Shown: piece by piece, positions 26,020-47,791 of the stretch
How the letters are laid out: each line of letters starts with the position of its first letter
Numbering within the stretch: position 1 is the stretch's first letter
Source of the DNA: Pelodera strongyloides
Taxonomy: Eukaryota > Nematoda > Chromadorea > Rhabditida > Rhabditidae
NCBI GenBank assembly: GCA_036852015.1
Contig: JAANDG010000158.1
Location: 124,001 to 188,000, forward strand
DNA: 64,000 nt
Direction: 5' to 3'
Program-made: the position numbers and the translations under genes
The notes under the pieces: generated by a model
Database searches by the model: none
The model's input: only the letters and a program-made list of their open reading frames with translations
Told to the model about the DNA's origin: nothing

Positions 26020-26135
26020 GCAAATTAGCATAAATTAGAATAAAAAATCGAGCTAAATTCTTGTAAATTTGCATAAATACGTGAGAACTCATTGTCCACG
26101 ATGCGTTTCAAAAACCGGCCGGTATTTTGCTTTAA
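26020..26135. repeat. MITE family A, right portion
   Basis: Right arm with CGATGCGTTTCAAAAACCGG and end TTTTGCTTTAA; the left arm is missing or unrecognisable. Confidence 0.65.
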
Positions 26136-28076
26136 CGTATTACTCACTAATGAACGCTTAGTATGTTATGTATTTAATTCAGTTAGTTAATCGAATATAA
26201 GTAGTTATAGGTGATTGTGATGGTCCAACGTTCAGCATCAAGTACTACATATACGCTTCGATTGTTGATACTTAACAATTGTCTATAGACTAATATGAAA
26301 ATGTGACTCATAATAGTTTTGAAAGTCTTGAATCAGAATAGCTATTATCCAACCGTGTAATTAGATGAAACCCTAACTTTTCTTGTGTTTAATTAAATAC
26401 CATTGACGTTATTTATTGGTATTTTTGATTACCTCCCTGTTCAGTCCTGTTTAGTATTTAATATGAGATATTTCTAGAACACTAAGTGATCCGGGGTAGG
26501 TGTTGATTATGTGCGGCAATAATAATAATAATAATAATATACAATATTGACGTATATTGTATATTAATAACAAGTAGGCCTAGACGTCAGGGTCAGCCTT
26601 CTGTATATCTTGGACCAATAAATACACATATAAAATATAATTGTAGTAAAAACTATGCATGTCTTCTACTCCGGTCATCTGTAAAATGTTGCACCCTGTT
26701 TCATTTTTTTCTGCACTTTGCATGCGATACCGTTTTCCTGGTTATTTGCCTATACTTGCCAGTTTCAATGCCTATTTTATGTCCGTGCGCCAGAGTTCAA
26801 ATGCTGATCGTTAACATGTAAGTTCTCTTCCGAAAAGCACTTTTTCTCTCCTCGTGAAACCCATATTTTACCCACTTTTTCAAGAAATTTCCGCCTATTG
26901 AGAGAAACTAAACACCGGGAATGTTGCAAATGAAATCGTTTATGTGGTCATACAAGATCTAGAACTTCGTAATTGCTTTCGGTTTTACACGTAGGTAGGG
27001 ATGTACAGTAATACATTGTTTACTAGGCGTATAATTTAGCTATATTAAGTTTTTTTAGAAACTTATTAATCTATTATGTTGTCCCGTTCACTAATGGGCA
27101 CGCACGATAATGACCTCTACTTCGTATTTGTACTGTATTTGCATCTACACCTATACCTTATGTATGTGCTGTATACTATACATTGTATCCCTTTTTATTT
27201 CCATGAAAGACCGAACTTCAGATTAATTACTGTTCTAAAAATTGTTTCGTTGCTTTTCATGGGGCCAAAATTAGTTTTGTCAGCAAAGATCACCACCAAT
27301 TATTTTCATCTGTTTTTGGTTCCCTATCCCTTTGCGCGTACTCGGTGTGCCATGTTTCTATGGCGATTTGCATTCAAAAGCCTACGCAAACGACACTTTT
27401 CAGTCGCATAAAACGATAAAACAAAATAAAAGTTTTTTCCTTGAAAGGAAAAATTGCAACTTTTTTTTGTACTTTTGTAGTAACATTTCGCAACATTCTG
27501 AACACAAACAATTATTCGTTGTTTTGAAATCAGAAAATTGTGTTTTTGTACTCATGCTAGCAAGGTGCTAATGTTTTCTTCTAATTAAAGATGTACGATG
27601 ATATTGTTGTACTAATTAATGATATTCGAGAATATTGTTTTTGCTAATTAATACTGGGAAGCGTTTATTCTTCCGCTAATTCTTAATTAAACTAATTAGT
27701 AAAATGATAGAAGTTTGCGTTTAGAAAAAAAGGTAAAGTTTTCATGCGACTGTAACACTACATTTTTCACGTGCATTTCTCTTTCATTAAAAGTGCACCG
27801 TTAGCGCTCCTCCAGCCACTTTTACACAGCAAATTCGCTGATAAGCGCAATTTGTTTTATTTTTATTACGATAATAAAAGTCTCATTTAGCTCGTCAGGC
27901 AACTCCACTAATTGATCATGTTTATTAAAAATTTGCTCGCCGCATCACGGAGAATTCTCGCCGCGCACCATAAATTCAGAATGATATTGCGCCGCGCCGC
28001 ACGCTCCAAAATTTCTTCAATTCTGAAGAATATGCTAATATCTTTTTCCATTCCAACAATTCAACACCACACTGGG
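26136..28076. other. No supported gene
   Basis: AT-rich, with an (AAT)6 run at about 26518-26539. The 111-codon plus-strand frame at 27076-27411 has no family resemblance and an AT-driven composition. Confidence 0.45.
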
Positions 28077-28390
28077 GAAACTTGGCGACATCGCCGCGCC
28101 AAAAATGAGGTTCCGCCACAGCGGGGCGGCGCACTGCGCCTAGAGCGCGCGGTAGGCACGCCACAGGTGCGCGAAAGGATATTCAACTCAGTTGGGCGAA
28201 CCTGCGGCGATCTTTTCGTAGGTTCCGCGGCAAGTCCGCCGTAGGTGCGCTCCAGATGCGCCCTGAGACCGCCGTAGGTGCGCCATTTACTATTCGCGCA
28301 CTCCGACGCACCCGCCACGCACCTTAGGCGGAGTGCGCGGCACCGCGGTGGCGGACCCTCATTTTTGGCGCGGCGATGTCGCCAAGTTTC
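28077..28390. repeat. Foldback element, MITE family E
   Basis: Exact 34-bp inverted ends: 28077-28110 (GAAACTTGGCGACATCGCCG...) and 28357-28390. The interior is GC-rich with repeated GTAGGTGCGC and CGCCACAGGTGCGC. Non-coding; the long minus-strand open frame through it is incidental. Confidence 0.85.
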
Positions 28391-29042
28391 ACGTTGTACC
28401 TTCGACACGGACACTTCTCCGAACTTTTAATTCGATTAATTGTCTTACTTATTTGTCCTTGAGAACTTTTTTTACGATTCCAAATAGTATATTGAGCGGT
28501 CAGTCACATTATGAACACAACATGGCACAACATTGTGAAAACTTGAGCTAAAACAATGAACTATGAACCGGTACCTCGTCGTGTTGTCGTTGATTAGCAA
28601 ACAGATAATTAGATAATAAAATCATATAATATCAAGCACATTGTATAGGTACTAGCATTTCATTAGTACTTGTATATATGTGCGTAGATGTATCTTGTAG
28701 CTGTAGACTGTAGTTTATAGCTAACCTGATGAGAAGATCTATCTCCACCTGAGAAAGACCTCGTGAGCGCGGTGCTGTGGCAGTAAATCATTTACGGTCA
28801 TTTTCCGAATATTAGTACTGTCGCTATCACTTTCCAAACCATTTTATCCGTGTCGTTTGTCACGCCTTTCCCGTTTTTTTTGTATTTCTCGTTTGCGAGC
28901 GCAAAGCGCGCTTCTCTTTGTTGTCTCTGCTATTTTGTTGATATTTTAACAATATTTCTCAGCGCTCTTCACGCGCGCGCCCCATACATATTTTAGGCTA
29001 GGTCGGGAAATCAAAACGTGGAAGATCATGAAAATCATTGTC
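28391..29042. other. No supported gene
   Basis: Unique AT-rich sequence; nothing gene-like seen. Confidence 0.45.
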
Positions 29043-29290
29043 TAAGGGCGCATTCGAGTTGGACATTTCCGGAAAAGAAAAGAAAACTTTTGGTTCGAGA
29101 TGGATTTCACCAAAAAAGAATGCAATTGCCACGCATACACATGCAAATGATCGATTGATTTTAGTTTCAATTACGGTACACTTGCATTTTCGACAATTAT
29201 TTTGCATGTATTATTTTTTTTCTCGGTGTCCATCTCGAACCACTTTTTTCTTTTCTTTTCCGGAAAATGTCCAACTCGAATGCGCCCTAA
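29043..29290. repeat. MITE family D, copy 1
   Basis: TAAGGGCGCATTCGAGTTGG at the left and its inverse at the right, with inner arms GGTTCGAGATGGA and TCCATCTCGAACC. The second copy is at 49013-49262 in opposite orientation. Confidence 0.85.
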
Positions 29291-29565
29291 GGGTTATTTT
29301 TTGGAATTGTTAGTTGCAAAACGCATCACGAAGGAAGATTATAATTTTGATTACTGCAACGGTTCTTGGTGCGCCAAACACGCGCGGGGGCTCCGCCGCA
29401 AAAACTCGTAAATTTTCATATCAATGGGCCCCTTCATTCTATATTTTGCCCTTACGCTAATTGGATGTAACCCTTAAAATTCGATATTTTTCCGTAACCC
29501 TTCCTTAAGGATAATCGTTTTTTTGTTGCATCACCCCAATGAACATTATTAGCGTAGACTGAAAC
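29291..29565. other. No supported gene
   Basis: Unique sequence between two inverted-repeat elements; nothing gene-like seen. Confidence 0.4.
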
Positions 29566-29726
29566 TATCAGCCGGTTTTTGAAACGCACCGTGGACAACT
29601 GAATTCTTACGTATTTATGCTAATTCACCTCGATTTTTTATTCTAATTTATGTTCATTTGCATACGGTGCATAGGAATGTTCGAAGTACTCGATGTGTTT
29701 CAAAAACCGGCCGGCATTTCGCTTTA
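29566..29726. repeat. MITE family A copy
   Basis: AGCCGGTTTTTGAAACGCAC on the left (outermost about 12 bp lost) and CCGGCATTTCGCTTTAA on the right. Confidence 0.8.
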
Positions 29727-30822
29727 ATAATTAGTACGTCACAGTGTGTGTATCTAAATGCATGTTGAGTTGTGTTATCTATGAGTGATGAACAGGAATA
29801 ATTCCTCCTCAATGGATCTTATCTTTCTTTTTCCCATTTTCCGATAAAAAGGAAAAAAGCGTAAATTCTTCTCTAAATCTCGCACAATTCGCGCGAAAAC
29901 TCATGCACACAATGAAACGAGAAATCATGATAACATAACACATTATTGATTATTCTATAACTATTTATTATTGCATATAGGTTGATCTTTCTAATATCGT
30001 AGGACCGTAATCCGTAAGTATGCAACTTAAATGAGTAGTTTATACAGTAAGAAAGTGTGTGGAAAGAAGAAAGTCTGCGGCTTGTACAGTAAGAAACCTG
30101 TTGAATATATTTTGCATAGACCAAATTAATTTACCAGCTTTCTACTAACCATTCACTTTATTAGTTGCAGCTATTTTTTTATATTATGTAGCAAAAATCC
30201 CAGACTGTGATCTATGGTTTGCGGTAGTCTCTATAATTCAGCCAACCTTTCTCCTCGACATCTTTATAATCTTTATAATTTGTTATTATAATAATCCATA
30301 ATGAGATTACACTTTGAAAATGTATTCATTATATTTTGCTTCCGCCTCTCATAATCACCAGCCAGTTGTTATACACATGTATTCTAGGTTTCGCGACACA
30401 TACCGTACTTTAAGTTCTCCTGGCGAGACACTTTTTGATTAATTATACTCCATTTTCAGCTGCAACGGCCTCAAAACGAATTTTTCAATTTGAAATTTTG
30501 CTGATATAAATCTTCTTTGGAAGTGAATGCATCCAATTGGAGCCCACGGTTAGTTTACATTTTCAATAATACGCTTGTTTACGTTTTATTTTTGGAATGT
30601 TGTGGAATATCTGACTTGTTGCTCGTCGTCAAGAAGTAGTTTTGTTTATTTTGTCAGTTTTGTATTCACTGTCATTGAAAGCAGACTCACTTGTCTCATT
30701 CATTAGTCTATTTCTATTAGTTTCATATCCTTTTCATCCATAGCCATATTTGTGAGCTCGTCTGCCAGACAAGCATGCGCTTCCTAAGTGTTAGCTTCTT
30801 TTTCAATCACTACACTATCACT
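29727..30822. other. No supported gene
   Basis: AT-rich unique sequence without exons recognised on either strand. Confidence 0.45.
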
Positions 30823-30993
30823 TTAAAGCGAAATGCTAGCCCCTTTGGAAAATTTGCATATGATAGGCAAATCCTATGTATAATATGCTAATTTTGTACG
30901 ATTGCCGTGGACGGTCGTACAAAATTAGCATAGGATACATAGGATTTGCCTATCATATGCAAATTTCCCAAAGGGGCTAGCATTTCGCTTTAA
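30823..30993. repeat. Near-perfect foldback element, family F
   Basis: Two arms of about 78 bp, differing at about three positions, around a short centre (TTGCCGTGGACGG). The ends TTAAAGCGAAAT are identical to family A for 12 bp while the rest (GCTAGCCCCTTTGG...) is different. A single transcript across it would form a long hairpin. Confidence 0.9.
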
Positions 30994-32475
30994 TATAAAG
31001 GGGAAGCGCATGTATCCTATCATGCAAAGGGAAGCGCATATATCCTAGAAGAGCACATGCCAGATGTTAGCTTACTACATAATTCATCATGTGGATCTAG
31101 TTGACTGTTGACATTGCGTGTTTATTTGAAAATGTTTTGAATGATAATCTGTTCTGGAAGAATTAGTGTTCTTTGATTCTGATATTATGAAGTTAACCTA
31201 TATCTCTATTCGATGCGTTTTACTGTTGCTTTATTTAGTTATATATCCTCTCTTTCACATACTTTCCCACTCATTGTCAGTATTTTACACTTACACCCCT
31301 TGTTAGATTAGACTACCGACTTTTATTACCACGGGCGACGTTGAAAAACACCCAACGAAACTGACTAAACACCCACGTGGTGCGAATTCTTTACATTTTA
31401 GGACTTCGGCCACATTTTTTTTTCATAAAAATTTGTTTCTGTTGTTTTCTTTCTTCCTTTTCCCATCCTTTTTTTTCTCGAACCTGTCAACGAGGACTAA
31501 CCGACTAACAACTAAAAACATAAATTATCTATCAGCCGGGCGTTATGTTCTAGACTACATACATTTTTCTTGATATTTCTCTATACATATGTTAGTTTGC
31601 TTCTCTTTCGAGAGAGCGAGAGCGTCAAAGAAGGAGGAAAGAAAAGTTAGTTGAAAACTCGTAGAGGTGGTCACATGGTGGAAGGTGTGATGTGTTTGAA
31701 CTCTATTTATCTTTTCACTATTTTATGCCTGTTTACAAAATAACTCTTCGTTGGAACTGACTGGAACATGCACGAAACTGATTTTTTTTAGAATTCGGGG
31801 GGGGGGGTGCTTATGGGTATGGGTAGAAAACGTACATAATTGTGAGTAAAATTAACCATGATAGATCTAAAACTTATATGTAATAGATTATAAAATATCT
31901 TAATAACTACCAATTTCGCATTTCGTGATATATGGTCATAGCGATAATTTTGAGTATACACATTTAATCCTATTAAATATGTCTTTCATATCAAACTCCT
32001 ACACGTCTAGTATTTTTGACTCGATCCCTTTCTCAGTATGTCCCCTTGTCGCTATGTGGAGTAGCAAAAAACTATATTAAACCTTGCACTTATACCTTTT
32101 ATTAATAATGTCGGGAACTTTCGCTGGTTTTTGTTCAATCAGTGCATAGGCATATCCCATGACACATCATTTTAATAATTCAGCATATATTCACGGATCC
32201 GGGTAAACTTTATTTTTGTTTTGTGCTGGATTGTTTATCTGTAGTATCAGTATATTCGATGTATTTGGTTTTAATAGTTTCCCATTGGTATCGGTTTTGT
32301 GATGATTGAAACTTTGTAACCCTAACCTAGGTAGTTTTATCATGGGCATTGTCTTGCACTAGCACTTACATTCTAATATTGCCGACCCAAAAGAACGGTT
32401 CATTGGCGAAGAAAATAAAAACCGTGGTAATTAGTATTGAGTATTGTTTCTTTTTATAGTTTCTTCATTGTTCAG
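30994..32475. other. Upstream of the nuclear receptor gene; no exon recognised
   Basis: AT-rich; includes an 11-G run at 31797-31807. The first exon or exons and promoter of the nuclear receptor gene should lie here, or the transcript may be trans-spliced at 32475. Confidence 0.4.
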
Positions 32476-42929
<10,454 letters not shown>

Positions 42930-43149
42930 TGTGAAATTGTCTATCGATTGGACTTGCTTGGACGGATGCCAAGTGAGGAGTAGAAGAATATCTATCGATA
43001 CGTAGAAACGAGCTAGGGATTTTGTTCGTACAGGTTACGGAATTTACAATTTGAGATTTCAGTTGAGTATCGTATTTATTTGCAAGCAACGTCACTGTTC
43101 TAATGCGTTTTGGCCCAGAATTGTGTATGATTAATATGTCAGTCATATA
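42930..43149. other. Receptor 3' flank
   Basis: 220 bp between the receptor stop codon and the transposon. No AATAAA is evident here, so the transposon may lie in the 3' UTR or separate the gene from its original polyadenylation site. Confidence 0.5.
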
Positions 43150-44759
43150 CAGTGCGTCGCATAAGTATGTAGGCACCCCCAAATTTAACGATAAATATTT
43201 TGGACCAAAATTTTTTGAACAAATTTTAACACCACTAAATCGACCATGGCGAAAAACCCGAGGACAATGAAAATTAGAAAAAAATTCGACATTTTTCAGT
43301 ATTTTACGACATTCAAACCGAAAAACAGCTGTTTCAAAAGTTTGTAGGCACTTCAGTAAAAAAACTTTTTATTAAAAAAAAAACAGAATAATGAATGACA
43401 ATATTCATTTAATAATCGGTGTGACCACCGATATTCTTTGTGATGGCAAAAATCCGGTTCGGCAGGGAGTTGGCTAGGTTCTTGAGCAACTGAGCGTCCA
43501 CGCCGTTCCACGCTTGGAGAATTGCGGCTTTAAGGGTGGCAACTGTGTCGTAGGTACGATTATTAGCGTAAATTTTCGGTACCAACAATCCCCAAAGATT
43601 CTCTATGGGATTAGCATCTGGGGAGCAAGCAGGCCAGTCCATAACGTTAATCTGGTGCTGTTGAAAGAATGCCTTGGTGGATCTGCGCATTATCTTGCTG
43701 GAGTTGCATTCCTTGCCCTGCTGGACTCTGCAGAAACGGTAGCAAATTCTTCTGGAGCACTGCCTGATAATCCAAGGAGTTCATCCGAGTGGTAATAAAC
43801 TCCAATGCCAGAACGCCATCATGATGAAACGCGGCCCAAACCATTACTGTGCCCCCCCAAAGTTCCTTTTCTGAAAGAAGAGCGGCTCCTTCCTGAGATC
43901 TCTCCAGTAGTGGTGATTTCCATCGGGACAATCCAAATTAAACTTCTTTTCATCGCTGAAGATCACCTAAAGCAAGGAATAGAGCGGGTTATAAAAAAAT
44001 TAACGAGAAACAAAAAATAAAATAAGCGATAAACAAGAATTACCTTAGACCAATTCGTTGTAATGTTGTTCTGACAGAAACCGAGACGAGCGACTTTGTG
44101 AGCAGCCGTGATGCGAGGAGCTGGTTTCATTTTTGAACTCAGTAGGTGAGGACGGCGTCTAATGGCCCGCCAAACAGTTCTCTTAGATGCAGTAGTTCCC
44201 TGATCAGATCGAAGTTCGTTGACTGACTTCGACGCATTAGAGGCAAGACGTCCTAACAGGCGATCTTCCTGAGCAGTGGATAAACGAGGACGAACAGTCC
44301 TCTTCTTAGAGCCATAGGAATTGGGGTCTTTCAGGAATTTGTCGACCACACCAGGAGACCGATGAATTTGAGCCGCAATGGCCCGATTGCTAAGACCAGC
44401 TTGATACAGGGCCTCAATCTGGACGCATTCGTTGTTTGAGAGATGCTTACCACTTGACAATGGCTCACATTATCACTAATACCCATGACAATTGCAAATT
44501 TATCCATTTCAGAACAATTATAATAAAATAAATTAATAATACAATTAACTAAAGTGGGTGCCTACAAACTTTTGAAACAGCTGTTTTTCGGTTTAAATGT
44601 CGTAAAATACTGAAAATGTCGAATTTTTTTCTAATTTTCATTGTCCTCGGGTTTTTTCGCCATGGTCGATTTAGTGGTGTTAAAATTTGGTCAAAAAATT
44701 TTGGTCCAAAATATTTATCGTTCAATTTGGGGGTGCCTACATACTTATGCGACGCACTG
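43150..44759 (-). mobile_element. Tc3-like Tc1/mariner transposon, 1610 bp
   Basis: Flanked by TA at 43148-43149 and 44760-44761. The ends CAGTGCGTCGCATAAGTATG and its inverse open terminal inverted repeats of about 200 bp (to about 43353 and from about 44553), with small differences between the two copies. Long repeats of this kind are known for Tc3. It carries one minus-strand transposase gene, broken by frameshifts, so the copy is not autonomous. Confidence 0.93.
43409..44460 (-). pseudogene. Tc3-like transposase, intron-containing, two frameshifts
   Basis: Exon 1 (44460-44044) encodes an N-terminal helix-turn-helix region (SNRAIAAQIHRSPGVVDKFL, KDPNSYGSKKR) like Tc3, then a second DNA-binding region. 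An intron at 44043-43967 (GTAATTC...TTTAG) joins NNITTNWSK to [10 protein letters not shown], which carries the first catalytic Asp. The frame is lost at a 7-G run (plus-strand C-run 43852-43858), just before TVMVWAAF. The second Asp is in LQQDNAQIH, and the frame shifts again at about 43674-43682. The last segment holds SPDANPIENLWG with the third acidic residue, Glu, ending in TGA at 43411. Known members cut and paste DNA at TA sites. The catalytic triad is visible but spread over three frames. Confidence 0.9.
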
Positions 44760-44761
44760 TA

Positions 44762-47700
44762 TGGTAGGCGTTTGCCAATATAGTTACCTGGGAATTTTCA
44801 GCGCGGTTCATTTAATTGACTTTGAATCTTTGATACTGTTTTTATCGTATTTATGGATAGTTAGTGAAGCGCTAGATAGTCTTTTACTTGACTCTGTCTC
44901 TATCCTATCCGTTTCCTTATGTTATAGTTTTGTGAATATATCGGGGGAATTACGATTCCGTACGAAGGCGAATACTGTAGTTCGTAAGTTACTTCATTGT
45001 AATAAGATTCCTTTGACCAGTTTGTGTTAACATCAAGATACCATCTCAGGGTCGTTATGCTGAACTGTTTTTTTATTGTTCGTTTTTGTATGCTGTGTTG
45101 ATGTTTGTATGTTGTTATAAGGTTTTTGAATTTTGATACATTACTTAAGCTCGCCATATCGTTGTTGTGCATACGAGATGATCACCTACGGCATTTTCGC
45201 CGCGAATTAGACTTGGTCAGAAAATGTAGTGGAACATCTCTGTGTAATTTTCCCTCGTTCTCCAATCCCTCTCAAGTGATATGTGAACAGTTTTGCTCCC
45301 TTTCTAACTCGCTAGTCGTGTACTCTGTGTTGGTTTTGGTTTATTCTACCTTGTAAACTAGTAAACTCGGAAAAAGGCTCACATCTCTATTACTCAGGTT
45401 ACTGTAGTGTAGGCCTGTGTTGACCCATCCCCGGACCAATATACTGTTCCATTCTGGCCCCATTCCTTTAGTGTTTGTACTTGTATATTTATCGATTGAT
45501 TAATTGATTATCCTCTTATTCAGGGTGTTTTTGTGTTATAAGCGTCTTGTACGAGAGAAGAGAGTTTGATTGGAACCTAGCCATGTAGCCATGTAGCATA
45601 GGTGTAGTTTGTGTACAATACAGACAATCCTTTCTAGGTTTATTTTGTACTTTTTAAACCCTACTCCTTCCCCCTTGCTAAATAAGACATTCCATTTGAT
45701 AGTGCAGTTTCAGACGACTGATTCGTTATATACTATTCGCATATTTTTGTTGTCACACATGTATTCCTTATTCCTTGCACCTTACTATACTGTTTTTGTC
45801 CGATGTACAGAATTGATTTGAATGTTGTACTTTTACGATTATTCGCTTATCTATATGTGAATGTCTTGTTTTTTTTATTTATATTTATATACACCTTGTA
45901 ACGCTGTGATTTTTTTTGTTAATAAGTGTATGAGGGTTGTAGTAAGTAGTAGTGAGTAGGTGGTCTCGCGGAATTGAACCTGAAGGATAGCTGTGGCATG
46001 TAAGTTATACGGTATTGGTATCCTGTGAGACTAGCTACTGTAGGAAGTGTTGCAGATAGTTATTGATTTATTGATTGGTTATCTGTGAGACTCCTTTTTT
46101 GAACCCCCGTCACAATGCTCAGTGATATCCTCAAATATTCATATCCAAATAAGAAATCTTAAATTTTTTTGTCCTTTACTTTTATATATATTCCTATTCC
46201 CAGAGTTTTTTGGCCACGCTGGAACGTTACAGTTGATTTTCAGTGTACCGTGTTTTTAAAGCATATTCACATTTTGGTTGTATTTGTTGGATTTTACTAA
46301 AACAACAAAAATATTGTTTTAAAAAAATAAACATATTTATTGCTGAATTGGTTCTTTTTCTTTGTGTAAACCAAGAGCAGTTGAAACCGAAGCACACGAT
46401 GTAGAGAGTAACGCGGCGGGGCATAGCGCAACGACAGGACGAAAATCCATGCGGTAACAGCTAAACAGGCGCGCGGCAACATCGCCATTTCTTCGCCGCG
46501 GTCTCGCGAAAGGATGCTCACTGTCAGTGATCTAGCTGGAACCTGGCAAATGCTAGCTCAGGTGAGCGGCGGGAATTAGGCACGCCTCGTTCTGCGCTTC
46601 AAAGTTTGTAGTTGGCATGGACAGTCCGATTAGATTATCAATCTTTATTGAGTTTTTCACCTAAATGGATAATATTTATATTGAATACTTTATTCTGAAA
46701 AGAACAAAAGCGAAATAATACAGCGTGAACAAATACATACAAAAAAAAAACGTAAAGCGAAATACTGGACAACACAAAAATACGGAAAAGGTTCGTAGGT
46801 AAATGGCTATAGGCTATACGTGGGGATAAGTAAGAGAATTTCGATTGAGCCGAGTTCCTTGTTCCTTGTTTATCTGTTTGGTTTCGATGATAACTAATTG
46901 ACTTTTGTGTATGGTTTTGCGCCTAATTGTATTGTGTTGTATTGGTATTTGACTACTGTAATTAGCCACATTGTGTCAGAGATTGGGACTATACTTATTG
47001 CTCCGGGAACAATTTTATACCATGGTAAAACTACCGTAGTTAATCCGCCAGGTGCAGCAAAAAATCAGGCGCGGATGGAAAAAGCATCGATCTTATGTAC
47101 ATCTCGCATTGATTTTAGAGTCCTTTTCTCATACTAGATCGAAATGGTTATGTTCCTAGATTTAGGTAAATTTAATGCTCATGATTGAGATCGAAATTGC
47201 AAACATTTTTTTACTTTTATTTTGTTGGATTCGAGGTTTTTTCAAGTTTATTTCAAGTTTCGGTGGTGTGTTCAACCATTTGTTCACAAAGCTTCCTGTT
47301 TCTTTCTTGTCAAAACAAACTCATTTGTAGGAAATGTGTTTTGGATTTCTGTGTCTCAAAACATCTAACGTTACTCATCTCACAGCATTCTGTCTTTTTT
47401 TTCTGTTCGCTACCTTATCGCCATGTGTCGTTCATCAGTTTTACAGCCCATTTACCAGCAGTGCCCATGCTGATATATCTTTCGTATGATTCTTTCGAAT
47501 CTAAGTAGGTTACCGGCGCATGGGTATTTTCCCTTATCCCTTTACTTTCACATGTACACTCTTCATTTTTTTACAGGAACTTTCTTGTTGTGCCGCATTG
47601 TGGCCAGTTTTTCCCAAAAACTTTATTTGCTATGTAATTGACCGTGCTGATTCCGAAAAAGTGATGTTTCCTTGGTCCTAGACTACTTTTCCTTGTATTT

Positions 47701-47791
47701 TCACCCCCATCGTCTCTCTAACACTTCACACGGATTGATTGATAGCACGGCCTGTTATTTAATAATAATATAAACTCTGTACCACATCAGA
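44762..47791. other. Intergenic, one small coding-like island
   Basis: Mostly AT-rich and non-coding. At 46370-46565 the base composition rises. The plus strand has an ATG frame (MLTVSDLAGTWQMLAQ, 46514-46561) ending at a GTGAGC donor, and the minus strand has a signal-peptide-like frame (MAMLPRACLAVTAWIFVLSL) with an AATAAA signal at its 3' side. Neither could be extended into a gene. Confidence 0.4.
47788..47791 (+). promoter_or_regulatory. Candidate trans-splice acceptor of the G6PT-like gene
   Basis: The sequence ACCACATCAG ends at 47790 and the ATG begins at 47792, leaving one untranslated base. Such a short leader is typical of spliced-leader acceptors in nematodes; no outron signal was verified. 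Confidence 0.45.

Noticed and set aside
27076..27411. 111-codon plus-strand frame
   Set aside because: Composition follows AT-rich DNA and no domain or splice context is visible.
28061..28414. 117-codon minus-strand frame
   Set aside because: It lies entirely in the inverted-repeat element at 28077-28390.
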